This document shows positions 35,323-47,391 of a DNA stretch of 64,000 nucleotides, one piece after another. Below the pieces are notes generated by a model. It made no database searches and was not told the origin of the DNA. It saw only the letters and a list, made by a program, of their open reading frames with translations. How positions within the stretch are numbered: the stretch's first letter is position 1; every line of letters begins with the position of its first letter. A program made the position numbers and the translations under genes. Location: the NCBI GenBank assembly GCA_963920765.1, contig OY987248.1, positions 6,668,539 through 6,732,538 on the forward strand, read 5' to 3'. Source of the stretch: Ulota crispa (lineage: Eukaryota; Streptophyta; Bryopsida; Orthotrichales; Orthotrichaceae).

Positions 35323-36157
35323 CAAAACCCCGAGAGAAAAACCATTGAAAGATCAAAAAGAGAAGCTCACCGGCTAAGTCAGGAGGTGTTTGCACCTCTT
35401 CCGGCTCCTTCTCTTTGCTCACAGGAACACTCACTCTTCCTTTTCTTTAATTTTGTTCTTCTTCAGCTTCATCATCTGTGAAACAATTTTGATACAAAGA
35501 ATCATCATTTCAATCTCAAAAACTTCTTACCCTTTAAGTACTCAAAGAACAAATTATGCTCGTTCTCTCTCACTCTATGTGGTCATTTTGACAGCTTAAA
35601 CACATTCAACAAACATTCAAGCCCAAGCCATCAGCAACTAAAAGATTGTTAAAGAATAATTACAAGCTCAAAAGGTAGCCACAGAGTATTAATAGCAGAA
35701 TGCTGCCTCTGACGGCTTCAAAAGATTTTCTAAGTCCCCAGCAAGCAAAAGAATCCAGATCTCCACCAGCTTCTCCATCACTCGCCGAGACCTCACCATC
35801 GATCAGACATTGACAGACTGAAGTTTGAACTTGCCGATCCCAAATATATCTTGGCATTTCTCTCTAGTTTGCTGCTGAAGTTGAAGAAATGACATTCTCT
35901 GCCCCCGAGCAAATTTATTCAAAACAGCTGCACCAAGCTTTACTCCCCAGTGCAATCAAAATTCAAATTTCTTCTGAAAATAACTTCAAGCCTGAGTGTA
36001 TAAGATTTGATACATGCTGCTCAAACCCGTATACATTCAGAAAACCTAGAAAGGCCCAATTCAATTACTTGCATTGTAGCGGCCACAAAATCGGAACTAA
36101 GATTCCATGGTGTGATATTCGCAGTTCTCTCTCTTTCTATGTGTCATGCCGCTTCTA
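35323..36157. other. Gene-free stretch of moderate GC
   Basis: Several short frames (64-90 codons) on both strands; none recognised. The 90-codon frame at 35889-36161 stops within the edge of the following TTAA element. Confidence 0.3.
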
Positions 36158-36810
36158 TTAACCCCTAAATGCCCAAGGCCTTTCTGAACTTCTTGGCATT
36201 TTCAGGAAAGTGAACAATCAACCGACCTTTTCATAATTCTCATCAAGTTTTTTTAAATTGTAACCGTACAAATTTAAACTTGATATGTTAAAGATTATAT
36301 GGAAAAAGAAAACACAACAATATCACTTATAGTTTGAAAGATTATAACGTTTGAACATGAGGGTGATAAAACTGCAAAAGTGACTTCAAGTTTTCTAATC
36401 CTCATTTCACATGTCAAATCTAAAAAGTTGGTCATCAAAAAAATATGAGGTTTAAGGTCATTGCATGCTTAACCTAAACCAATTTACGGTTTTCAAAATC
36501 TACTCTTGTATCTTTTTTAAATGGATTTCTAATGCAAATTTTTCTCCAAGCTCTAGTGTATTTGAGGCTCATTTTCAAGATCTTCGAACACTAGAAAACT
36601 CAAGATTGCAGTGGACACCCTTGTACAAAATCTTGAACAAAAAAATCATGAACATTCATTTTCAAAATTAGGTTTCTGATGTTGAAAACAAACTTCAAAA
36701 CAAACTTGTGTTCAAAAGAAAATATCAAAAATAGTGGTTTGATAAGATTTTATTTGTCTTCAAAGTTTTGCAAACACCCAAATTGGGTGCCTTGGGCATT
36801 TAGGGGTTAA
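36158..36810. mobile_element. TTAA-flanked element, family T2, copy b
   Basis: Left TTAACCCCTAAATGCCCAAG, right CTTGGGCATTTAGGGGTTAA: near-perfect TIRs. Collinear with 23976-24630. Its closing TTAA (36807-36810) is at the same time the opening TTAA of the next element. Confidence 0.85.
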
Positions 36811-37728
36811 CCCCTAAAGGCCCAAGGAGCCCACTTTGGGTTTTATGAGAACTTGGGCAGGCTCTATTGACTTCATAATTTGAAAAAATTTCATGAAATT
36901 CATAGGATGGATGCTACTCATCATAATCTACATGGGAAGCTTTATTTTATGTCATTCCGATAAGTAATGCAAAAGTTATAAGGTTTTTTCAATTTCAATG
37001 TCAAACCGGGTAGCAAAAAACACATTCTTATTTTTTTATTTTTTTTATTTTTAGAACTTTATAGATTGATAACTACTCAAAAAAAATTGAACCACTCAAT
37101 TCCAAATAATGAGGTAAGAGTTAAAAGGAGTTTTATTTTGCGGGCAATGAAGGTAGGAAGAGGGTAGAAAAAACATATAAAGTTATCTTTCACCCTCAAT
37201 TTCAAAAATTTTCAAATGAAAATGAAAATAAAAGTTACTAATTGTCTGTTAGAGCATTCTCACCATTGGGATTAACAATTTTCAAATTCTTCCAAAAGTT
37301 ATTAGCATATTAGTTATATCTTTCATTCATCAATACCTTTCACTTTACAATTTTTGTAATAACGAATCCAAAACTTTTTTTGGTTAAGTTTTTTCATATA
37401 TGCTTTCAACCCATTCTCCAACATATTGCAAAAGTTGCACAAGAAATACAACATACGGGTTTTTCTCTAAAAAGTTTGAAAAATAAAACTTCACCTTTTG
37501 GAAGGACTAGAAAAATCTACATTTTGAAGTTTAGGCACATTGATCTTGCAATTGGTGTGGATGTTCATTCTAGAATTTTGGGACAATGTACTTGTGCAAG
37601 TCAACCAAAGGATCCTATGGTTGGATTTGTTAAAAAGTAAGTTTCAATGAAGATTTTGACCCTAGTTTGGGGACTAGTATTTTGAAGCAGTTTTGGGCCT
37701 CTAAACACAAAAGAATTTTAGGGGATAA
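36807..37728. mobile_element. Degenerate TTAA element directly abutting the previous one
   Basis: It opens TTAACCCCTAAAGGCCCAAG with no spacer after the preceding element. A decayed right end, TTTTAGGGGATAA, lies at about 37716-37728. The ~920-bp length resembles family T1, but the interior differs. Confidence 0.4.
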
Positions 37729-38428
37729 TGGTTATTGCCTCGTCAGGAAGCTGGTTCATGGCAGCAGCCAAGCCAAGCCGGACGGCTGAGTTAATTTGTG
37801 AATACCCATACGTTTAAGGTGATGCAAGCCAAGCCAGCTTGCATGCTCTCCTCGTATGTACAAACCTGAAATACAAGCACTCAATCGTGAGGCATGAATA
37901 CAATATTGTGAAGGCATTTAATTTCACGTAACTTCATGTAAACAAGCAGCATTCCAAAAAAAAAACCAACCTGCTCAACGATATTTTAAATCACAAATGA
38001 AGATTATGCCATCGATGCAGATTGAGGCTCCAAGCCAGCAAACTGAACTTTCTAAAGGTTACCAGCTGACTGTACTGTACACTCAGTTAACTTCCAACCG
38101 AAGACACAAAACATACATTTTCAGATGTCACCAAACGCCTCATTTCTTCCTCAGAAGGAATCCTGAAATTCCGTCGCATTATCCAGCACATCTATCTCCC
38201 CTGACTCCGATTTTCTAATCAATTGCCAACAACATGAATATCAATGAAGTTGCGTATAGGTACCAAATATATAAACATAAAGAGAACAAATTCCATTTCA
38301 CGCTTCAGAAAGTTAGAGCTCGGTATTGATTATAGGATCCATGGATAAAGATTATCTCTTCACAAATATTATTTCTTTCACATTTACAAGTCAAAGAAGC
38401 GAACCTGAAGATCCGCACAATGCTTTAA
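37729..38428. other. Transition from repeats to the gene region
   Basis: No transposon ends were identified. It may hold 3' untranslated sequence of the leftward gene that ends at 38429. Confidence 0.35.
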
Positions 38429-40266
38429 TTAGCCGTTTTCAAATGAATCCTTCAGTAAGCGACGTGTTATAACACCAGTGAGGTTCCTCTTTCTCACGGA
38501 AGGAATCCATGGTACAAATATACTAGTAACCCCACTGTTGCCTACGTAATTCTGCACTGACCTGGAAGTAGTTGGGGTCAACACCTCCATCTGAGGCTCC
38601 TGGCACAAACAATGAATTATGAGTACCAGATAAGAACGATAAACATGCAAACTTAACTCTAACATACTAGGTCCATGACTAATTAAGTCTTATCCCATTT
38701 TATAGCGCTTCAGGTAAGACATTAAGTACCGTCACTAAGGCATCAAGCAAATATCTGTGATAGTCTAAAACCTTAAACCCTAAACAAGCCAAATACCAGT
38801 TTGAATAAAACTAAACACAAGTGAAAAATAAGAGAGACATATTGCCCAACAACATGGACGCTGTCACTTCTTCTTAAAGGCGGTTTTCCCTTTGGAGAAC
38901 GAACGAGGAGAAAACCAGTTGTCGCCACTTTATGTGGCAGGGAAGACAGGTGCTCTGTACTGTACATGTTTGTCTCCAGACTTGATGCCCACATTTCCAA
39001 GCAGAAGTGGCCTTTCTTCACGATACCTATATCACGTTACACAAAAATTGGACTCATCAACGTTTTCAGGCACATCCAGATCCACTGAAACTGTGTTCCT
39101 ACAAACGAAATGCCGTACATTAACACCTCTAAAAGCCTGAATCGGCCTATAAACTCAACAATTGCATTGACCCAGAAACAGCATTAGAGAGAAAGTGTAC
39201 TAAGCTTGAATCTTCTTAATTAATTTGAGTGTATCTGACACGCCAGTACCAACAGAACCTAAAAGAATTCCAAGGTTAGAATCTGAATAAATTCCCAAAT
39301 TATCAAATCTTGTCTAATAGCAAAGCAGCAAGTAAACATATGCCAAATTGTTACAAAAAGCCACAAATGCGGACAGATAAAAGAAAGAAAAAGCGGAGGA
39401 AACGTACTCCATAAGAGCAACATGGCGATCCTTTACTGAAAATTTTAATTTCTTCTTAAAGGCTCCTGGAGGTCGAAGTGGCTTGTTCTCGCCTGGCAAA
39501 CTCTGTGCTCTTGGCCATGGATAAATCTTGGTACGTACTAAGCTTAGGTGCAGGACTGAATTTGGTGGTACTTGCGGTTGAGCAAAAGTGGAGCCACCTA
39601 CCAACTCCTTTCCAGAATAAAATACATTCGTCTTTTCTGAGGGTTTCAGGTCTGTCGGCAATCAAACTAGTCTCATAAGCCAGCAATCTGAGTATTTAAG
39701 CTTTTAGCTTACACTAGTTCATAGTCAGTAGCATAGGACAAAAAAGATATTCACCTCCTAGCTTCTTAGTAGCCTTCGCCTTTAGAGCGTCCAAGGTCTC
39801 CGAGGCATCAATGATAAGCTTACTTCCCTTCACACCCAATCAGGGAAAATAGTTCGTGCGTCTATGAACGTGTTTATTTAAATTCCCTTTTTCAGCAAAA
39901 ATATATAACCAAGAGCCCTAACAAAAAAAGCCGCCACCAAACGCTGACCTCGCCATCTTTGGTCGTCTTCTTCAAAAGATAACATTTTATTATTGCATTC
40001 AGAGATATCAATTCGCAGACAATACTGAAAGAAACACAGGCTCACCACAGAAAGCTAATAGTTGAGTAGAGATCTTATTTCTACAAAATTTGAAATTGAC
40101 CCTAATATGGTCTCGCTTATGCCGCCCTTTACAATGACCAGTGATTCAACCGCATTTCAAAAAGCTCTGAAAATCTAAGCATTGTTTTGCCATCCTCCTG
40201 GCATAGCACCGGCAGTGAAATTTTGGATACTTCTTCTTCTTGTTCTTTTGATGAGGAAGTCGTTTC
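38429..40266 (-). CDS. Chain of exon-like blocks, unidentified gene (possibly the 3' part of the coiled-coil gene)
   Basis: Minus-strand blocks with consistent splice phases: 40266-40129 (after GTGCAG; ETTSSSKEQEEEVSKISLPV..., ending in TAA); 39827-39755 (SKLIIDASETLDALKAKATK..., GTGAAT donor) joining in phase to 39651-39408 (LKPSEKTNVFYSGKELVGG..., then PWPRAQSLPGENKPLRPPG and KFSVKDRHVALME, GTACGT donor), which joins in phase to 39098 (NTVSVDLDVPENVDESNF). From there the frame continues to 38930 (REERPLLLGNVGIKSGDK, then VQYRAPVFPAT, TAA), interrupted by one in-frame TGA at 39032-39034. A final block, 38599-38429, encodes EVLTPTTSRSVQNYVGN, then RKRNLTGVITRRLLKDSF and stops. I do not recognise the protein. 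The first and last blocks may belong to alternative transcripts. No start codon is assigned; a phase-compatible donor (GAG|GTGACA) inside the upstream coiled-coil exon could link the two. Confidence 0.4.
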
Positions 40267-40459
40267 CTGCACATGTTAAGAAATATTTAGAGAAAAACAT
40301 GTGACATACTTGGTTTCTGAAAATACGTCCAACCAAAACAATCAAATTAACAATGTAAATGTATTTGTGATCCCAAATATGATATCAGTCCTCGTCACAC
40401 CTCTTTTGCAAAATTACATCATTCACCTTAATCTCAAACGTCAGAAGAGAAATCTCTTC

Positions 40460-41398
40460 CTATGCTTTCTGTTGAGGCCCATGTTGCATGGCATCGTTAC
40501 TCCCCATCGCCTCCTCCTCCTCCGGGATCTTATAATCCTCATCCGCAAGTAGATTTGGAGTACTTTTATTTGGAATATTTGCCTTCATCCAGTCTGCCTC
40601 GGTAAAGTTACTGAAGTATGAGTACCACGTAGATGTCACCTCTTTAGGTTTACCTACGGCCTTTTCCACATTCTCCCGGGCACGGATTAAAATAACCCGT
40701 CTCTTCATTTTATCGGACAAAAAGTTTGCCTTCTTCATTATATCGGGCAAATCGCTTTCCATTTTATCAGGCAAAACGCTTTCCTTCTTGAGCAAGAATG
40801 CAACACGATTTTTGAGCTCATGTACATTCTCCTGGAGCACCTTAACTTGTTGGGACAGAAAGGCATTCTCTAGCTCAGTCTTCTGTTGTAACTCCTTCAA
40901 GCCCATGTACTGTAATTTAGTACTCGTCCGATCCAATGTCATCTCATCTCTCATCTGACGCATTTCAGTCCTGAGGTCTTCTAAAATTTGCTCCGAGGGC
41001 CTTTGCTCTGAGGTATGGGCCGGAGTATTTGCCGAAGTCTTCTCCACAAGTCCAGCATCCACACGAGGTTGCGCCAAATCCACAACTACAGTGCCATGGC
41101 CAACTGCAATCTCCTCAAATTTGCACTCATTTGCCTGCACCACACGTCCCCTCACACGCCCCCTCAAATCAGTATTCTAGAGAAAGACATGGTAGATAAT
41201 GATTCTACTCTAAGTATGAGTAATTCAATCCAATGAAATAATAATCCTTCTTAGCGATGGATCCACATAAATTACCTTAACTGTAATGTCCGGATTGCCA
41301 GAATTGCACCTCCCACCACCAGGCGTGCTAGAAGAAGGAGATGGTGTGGCCAGTCTTGAACCCTTCTTTTTTGACGACTTGTTCTTCTTTTGCGCCAT
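40460..41398 (-). CDS. Two-exon coiled-coil protein, unidentified, 279 residues
   Basis: Exon 1 is 41398-41276 (41 codons) and exon 2 is 41176-40460, joined in phase 0 with GTAATT donor and TCTAG acceptor. The start ATG is the first in frame and has a strong context (ATCACCATGG). The N-terminus is lysine/serine-rich (MAQKKNKSSKKKGSRL), like a nuclear signal. A 70-residue heptad-like segment follows (around residues 95-165: ILEDLRTEMRQMRDEM ... LENAFLSQQVKVLQENVHEL), then a short repeated phrase (LPDKMESDLPDIMKK / FLSDKMKRR), a WYSYFSNFTEADWMK patch and an acidic tail (EEEEAMGS). The segment predicts a coiled coil and hence self-association or scaffold use; no named domain is recognised. Exons further left (38429-40266) may be alternative 3' exons. 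The gene model is well supported; function is unknown. Confidence 0.65.
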
Positions 41399-41537
41399 GG
41401 TGATCAGTTTACTGGTCCTGCTCAAAATGCCACCACCACCACCAATACTTTCTTTAAGAAAAGATTCTATCAATTAAGAAAAAACTACAATGCAAGAAGA
41501 CATCAACGCTGATCAATAATTTTACTGCATTCAACGG

Positions 41538-41675
41538 CTTCATACACCAAAAGCCAAGCCAAGCAGATCCAATATCTTCGAACCACGAACAAACTTTAAA
41601 GAAAGAAGACTTCATACACCAAAAGCAAAGCAGATCCAATACCTTAGAACCGCAAACAAACTTTAAGAAAGAAGA
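41538..41675. repeat. 72-bp tandem duplication upstream of the coiled-coil gene
   Basis: Copies start CTTCATACACCAAAAG at 41538 and 41610; the second is slightly shorter. It lies 140-280 bases upstream of the start codon, probably in the 5' leader or promoter. Confidence 0.8.
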
Positions 41676-41926
41676 GCGTGGACAAAAGCAAGAACGGCGG
41701 CGCAAGCATAATTACCGAATCGGAAGCGAGTTGGCCAACAAAGTCCCGTTGTAAGGCGGAGGAGCGGGAAAATGAAAATTGTAAAAAAAAAAAACGAGGT
41801 GGGTGTTGGAAATAAAAATATACAACAAAGCTATGAAAAGATATATAACTAAAGTATGTAGGAAGAAAAAGCATTAAGAATGAAATATCATATATTAGTT
41901 CAAGTAGGTTTCCAACTATATATTTA

Positions 41927-42336
41927 GGGAATTGATACATGCACACCAGGTGTTGATATTTGCACACCCCTTGGGGTAAATTTTAGGTTTCTACCATCAT
42001 AAAGTTGAATTTGAGAATTTTGAATTTAGATTTGGACTTAGAAATCATGATTTAATCTAGAATCACAAAAAAAAGTTGCAATTCAACAACACCCAATGAA
42101 AAAAATTAGTTAGGAGAAAAGTGTCACTTTTACTTTTGTTTGTAAAAAAAGACAAGTTTTTTCATTGGGTGTTGTTGAATTGCAACTTTTTTTTATGGTT
42201 CTAGACAAAATCATGGTCTCTAGAACCAAATTTGAATCCAAAATTCTAAAATTTAGTTTTATGATGGTAGAAATCTAAAATTTACCCCATGGGGGTGTGC
42301 AAATATCAACATCTTGGTGTGCATATATCAATTCCC
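41927..42336. mobile_element. 410-bp long-palindrome MITE, family G, copy a
   Basis: It starts GGGAATTGATACATGCACAC and ends with TATATCAATTCCC; the arms pair over ~190 bases. Flanks TATATTTA and TATAATTA are an 8-bp target duplication with one mismatch. Internal ATTGGGTGTTGTTGAATTGC is shared with copies at 57306 and 59102. Confidence 0.85.
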
Positions 42337-42393
42337 TATAATTATACTAAAGAGAGAGGGTACAAAGTAAAGCTCTTTCTCTACTATTGGTCC

Positions 42394-42515
42394 AAACACC
42401 GTATTCATTAAATTGAGAATTTTGTAACATTTTGGGATTAAGTTGACCAACTAAAACCGACCATTAGGGTACAACTTGGGAATTTGGTTTTCCCAATTTA
42501 ATGAATATGGTGTTT
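42394..42515 (+). mobile_element. 122-bp short form of family M
   Basis: AAACACCGTATTCATTAAAT at the left and TTTAATGAATATGGTGTTT at the right, a cleaner inverted repeat than in the ~250-bp copies, with a different short interior. Confidence 0.7.
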
Positions 42516-42595
42516 CCATGAGTTATTTTAGTTAAAGCAAAGTCTAGTGAACTATAGTTAACTATAATGGAGAGCATATCAATATAATCCTTATC

Positions 42596-43560
42596 TTAAC
42601 CCCTGAGAGCCCTAGCGCCTCAAATCTGGCCTCCCATGATTTCAAAGTCTTGTTTGAGGCGCTAGATCTAATTTTTTAATCTTGCTATAAACTACAATTA
42701 TGAAGGCATCAAGAAAGGCATTCAAGTTTTCCATGACAATGGAGTAATAGCGAGGAAAGCTAAATGTTGGACAAATGCTGCAAGAGATTTGATTGGGTGA
42801 AACATCATATGTGGTGTGGTGGCAAGTAGCGTTTTACAAGCTGCAACCAATCAACATCCCTTACAAATTTCCTTGTATAAGCTTTGTGGTAGCTAGAAAT
42901 TTGTTGGCAAGGGTTCTAGCATGTTCCAAACCCTTATTATGGCAACCGTCACTAATTGTGTTAGTCATTATTTTTCGTGCAATAGCAATTTGAAGCCCTA
43001 AAACTTGACATACATTAGTGCTTGGCTAAGATGAAGGTATCCGGAGAGAATACTCATTTCATCTTAAGAGAGCATTCATCTTAGCCAAGAACCCCTTGCA
43101 ATTCCCCATTACTAAACCTACTGGGCTACTTCCATGTTAGGGACAGTGATCTTATCCAAGCATTTTTCTTACATAGGTTCATCTTAGCCAGGTATTATTG
43201 TAAAAAGAAGTACAATCTTCAATAATTTACAAGTGTGTGTATTCACATATAATCCTATTGCTCACAAAATTTTAAGATGAATTAGAGGCTTATGGAATTT
43301 TGTAAAAATCATCAGATAGCAACTACCTACCAAAAAATGAGATTTTGTCATCACATGTTGTTTGATCAAATGATATAATCTCCCATCTCCCAAGGTCAAT
43401 TATTCCCAAAATTTGCAAGTCATTTTCTAAGTAGATGTTCCACTATTTTTGATGGTCGCTTTTTGTGGATCATCCGATTGACGGAGATACAATGCATGAA
43501 AGTTGTTGGTCTCCAAAAACCTTGATTTTGGTGAAAATAGCATGGGCGCTCAAGGGTTAA
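42596..43560. mobile_element. TTAA-flanked element, family T5 (~965 bp)
   Basis: Left TTAACCCCTGAGAGCCCTAG with CGCCTC following; right GCATGGGCGCTCAAGGGTTAA trimmed of its first base. The interior holds a 66-codon frame with no recognisable domain. The ends match the TTAA group but the interior is unlike families T1, T2 and T4. Confidence 0.6.
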
Positions 43561-44219
43561 CAGTCGGAAAAGCAATAACGTAGTCAGCTTGTAAATCGAC
43601 CATTGAAGGGAGAGTGCGCTTCTGTGGAAAAGTTAGGGCAACTTGGTAAAATGGGAATATTTTTGGTGAAAAGTCAAAGAAGAACTAGTTCTACGGCCAT
43701 TTAAATTGGAATTTTTTGAGTTGGTATGAATTAACTACAATTTATCAAAGCAAAAGGTGCATAGGTATCTATTCTTGATCATAGGTGGTAGCATTCATGA
43801 TGCAAATGCGGCTTATGAATGGAGCACATGAGTCCTAAAAGCAACCACTACAAAGCCAAGAATGCTCCAATAAGGCTCTTAAAGCGTGCAAGCACCCATT
43901 CCATATTCCAATGCTCAAATCATGATTGAGAACATGTTTTCATTTATTTTAATATGACATATACCTATATTTTATTGAAAGACAAAACTCAACACAAGGC
44001 CAATATGCACACTTAATGGTAGCTCATGTCACTCTCTTTAGGTTCTAAAACCGTGCATGCACAAGTACAATTTCTGAACATAAAAAAATGTGACCCATTT
44101 AAGAACCTCTATGCACTAATTTTGTGCCCCTACAAGGTTGGTTCAAAATGACCAAATGCTTTTAGAGCCAACTACCTTAAGGACTTAGTGCCGAGGCTTG
44201 CACTGCTGGAAGTCCTCAC
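43561..44219. other. Gene-free stretch between two TTAA elements
   Basis: No open frame of note. CTACCTTAAGG near 44170 resembles a family A end without a partner. Confidence 0.35.
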
Positions 44220-45160
44220 TTAACCCCTAAAGGACCGTTGTCCCTTTGGGAGACGTGTTGGACTTCGGGCATGTACCTAAAGCTAAACTACTTTGTGTGG
44301 TTTTTTGAAACTTTTATTGAAGGTGGGGAATTCAAACACCTACATGGGCAACTGATTTTTTTTTTGATCCAACATTTGACAAAGAAGTTATGCATGAATT
44401 TATGGAAATTTGGGGAAGACTGCTCGTCCAGGCAGCCCAAAAACTTCTTTAAAATTTATATTTTTTTAAAATGGAAATTTGAAATTGGTTCTTTAGATTT
44501 TTTTTGTATGTGAGAAGCTTTGAATCATTCAGTTTCAATCAATGAGATGAAAGTTATGAGGAGTTTTTGTTTGCAAGCAATTATGGATTCTCTACTCTAA
44601 AATAAACTTTGAAGTCCTTTATTTTACTCAATTTTCAATACTTTAGAAAAAAACAAAACCAAAAGATGTAGATTGTTTATTACAACATTACCACCATTGG
44701 GATTGGAATTTTTCATTTCTATATTTAAGTTCTTAACAATTTAGTAGTTTGAATCATTCTCTACTTCTTTTTACTTACCATCTTTTCCCATGTCTTGTAA
44801 AATTCCAATGGATTTGAAAATTCTCCCACACATACCTAACTTGATCTCCTACATGGAAAAAATAAAGTGCAACTTTGGGTAGAGCAATTTATTTGTTATA
44901 AGAGTCATGAAAGGCTTCTGAAATTTTTGGGCATCATAGAAAAAAAAATTTATTTTTCATTTTAGATGTAAATATCTCACTCCTCTCCATTTGAAATGAG
45001 CTGATTTTTTTCCCACAAATACCTCTTCTAGCCTGGAGCAAGATCTTACGGTTAGACTTCCCAAAAACAAAACATAAAATCCCTTTTTTCTAAACCTCCT
45101 AGAAGTGGCAGATTTTAGTGATTTTGGCAGAAAAAAAGGGCTTGGTCCTTTAGGGGTTAA
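44220..45160 (-). mobile_element. TTAA-flanked TIR element, family T1, copy d (inverted)
   Basis: It opens TTAACCCCTAAAGGACCGTT and closes GCTTGGTCCTTTAGGGGTTAA (first base omitted gives 20). Collinear in reverse with 8303-9256. The 91-99-codon frames inside are not conserved among the four copies. Confidence 0.85.
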
Positions 45161-45299
45161 GGAGGGCTTGGGATTGATGCTTGTGTAAACAGAGCTATTT
45201 CTAGTAAAGTGACAATTGGAAAGTTGCGGTTGGTCTGCTTGAAGTTGCTCTTGCACACAAACTCAACCACACAAAACAATCTTCAAACCAAATCTCAAC

Positions 45300-45403
45300 A
45301 ACAAAGCTAATACCTTCAAATTTAGTTTAAGGTGACTTTTTGGGTTTGAGGTGGAGTACAAAGTGGGACACCTGTTTTTCCCAAATTAACGAATATGGTG
45401 TTT
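45300..45403 (-). mobile_element. Partial family M MITE
   Basis: Only one end is present: TTCCCAAATTAACGAATATG followed by GTGTTT, preceded by the family block AGTTTAAGGTGACTTTTTGG. Confidence 0.5.
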
Positions 45404-45654
45404 ACTATGGAAGTAAATTAAGGTCATTTTATTCAATACTCTTGATATCTACTGCCCGTGCTGAATCGTGATGAAAAGGTCACTCAGAAAAGTAAGAGTT
45501 GCATGACCTGAGCCATTTCAAGGCTGGAGGAGTTCCGTAACCTTAGAAAAAAATGTCACCTGGTATTTTATAATAGGGCATGCCGCACGGCACTTGATTG
45601 CTTGAGCACAGTCACCGCATACTATCGCAGATCTCACAGTGAGAAACGTCATAC

Positions 45655-45907
45655 TAGGTTTAGGTTAATTGGGAAAAACAAAGGTACCATTTTGTATTCC
45701 ACCTTAAATTCAAATAGTTACCTCAAACCAGATTCAAAAGTATTAGATTCAGTCTGAGCCACTAAGATTTTTTCCCTCATAAATTTTTCTTCTCAGATGA
45801 GAGCATATGTACCCAAAAAAAACATTGGAGCTTTATTTGGGGTGATCACCCCAAACCTTCAAAAGTCTCAAAATGAACGTTTTGACCCAAATTACTTAAT
45901 ATGGTGT
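45655..45907 (+). mobile_element. ~250-bp MITE, family M
   Basis: GGTTAATTGGGAAAAACAAA at the left (terminal bases decayed), CCAAATTACTTAATATGGTG at the right, with the blocks CAGTCTGAGCCACTAAG and GAGAGCATATGTACC inside. Confidence 0.65.
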
Positions 45908-47391
45908 TGAGATCTTCTCACTCAAGTATTGGCATGCTTTCTCCTAAGAGCACAATGGGGCATATATAAGATCAGTTAGATCTTTCAAGCCATGCAGCTC
46001 CTCAATGAATTATTGAATTCAACTTACTTTTAAACTTGTTGACACCATATTAACCCTTAAATTTTTCATCAACCCAAAATGGGTCAATTGGTTTTTAGCA
46101 CTACTATTTATGAACTTAGGAATGTGAAAAGTCACTTGAACTTTGACTCATTTAAAAGATAAACAAGTTAGGTATGTAGGGGTGTTGTCAAATTTAGAAG
46201 AAGAGTCACCATTGAATTTATATAAATTTTCAAACCATGAGTGGCCTTGGAGTTGTAGTGTTAAATTTTGGCCCTAGATTTGTGAAAGTCTTCTATTTTA
46301 CTCACAATTTTTGAAATTTAAGGGTGAAGTGGTCATTATTGCAAGACCATTTTCTCACTCATTTTTTACCCTAAAAATACAAGACTTGTTTCTATGTATG
46401 TGGAACTTGATTACCTTAAGAATGAGCGTAAGATGCCAACTTTTTAAAATATTATGTGTCCAAAAGAGCCAATCAAAGCACAATTTCAACTACTCCAAAA
46501 CAATGGTTTCCTTGTAGTACCCTTAACATTTTTGTTATAATCTTCCAATCAAACCCTTGGATTGAAACCAAACTTTGTAAAGATGATAAGGACTTGACTT
46601 TCTACAAGATCTTACGGGTACTTTGGCATAAAAATGACTCATTGTTCTTTAAGCTTCACCTTTTTATAACTTACAAAAATCGAGGTCCAAAACACCTTTG
46701 AAATGGTTGAAAATTTTAAGGATTAAGGAAAATTGGAAAAAAATATAATTTTGGGACTTTTGAAATTTGTGTTTTTTTTTTTTTTTTTAAATTTATCAAA
46801 TGCACTTGAAAAAAAACATAAAATCCAGAAGTCCCAAAATTGCATTTTTTCCCAATTTACTTAATATAGTGTTCATTGCTTTAATTGTGCAATCTTGAGC
46901 GGAACAAATATGTTGCAAACAGGTAGCGCTGGAAGAATTTGACTGCAAAAGACTACCAGCATGTTCCTTTTTTAAACAGAAGAAAAGATTCATCAACGTA
47001 CCCGTTTTATTTTGATTACAAATTGGAATCTCATGTAGCTGCGTAACTATGAGAGAGGTTACATAACTTCTACTTTGGAGATGGGCAGGCGGCGATTGTA
47101 GTTAAATTGTTCAATATCCTTTAGCTTGTACAATTTAGCATTCATAGTGAGAAGCACTCTCTTTCTTGTTCTCAGTCATTGAAGGAATTTGTGACCACTT
47201 AGCGCACCATAAAACTTCATGAATCATGACATGTCCGCGGAATTTGACGTACTCCTTGTTTGCACCTGCGATATCAGCTGCCGGGTCCACACTCCACGTT
47301 AGACTTATTTTTAAACTCATTAAACTGGGGATGCTAACCTTGTTTCTTTGAACGGTTTAGGTATGTACACCCATACGCCATACACGATCAT
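45908..47391. other. Gene-free AT-rich stretch
   Basis: A family M end (TTTCCCAATTTACTTAATAT) lies near 46850. 47100-47340 is GC-richer, with a 61-codon frame that I do not recognise. No gene supported. Confidence 0.35.

Noticed and set aside
39478-39678. Plus-strand ORF opposite the 39408-39651 exon block
   Set aside because: The minus strand has splice phases that close with neighbouring blocks; the plus strand has none.
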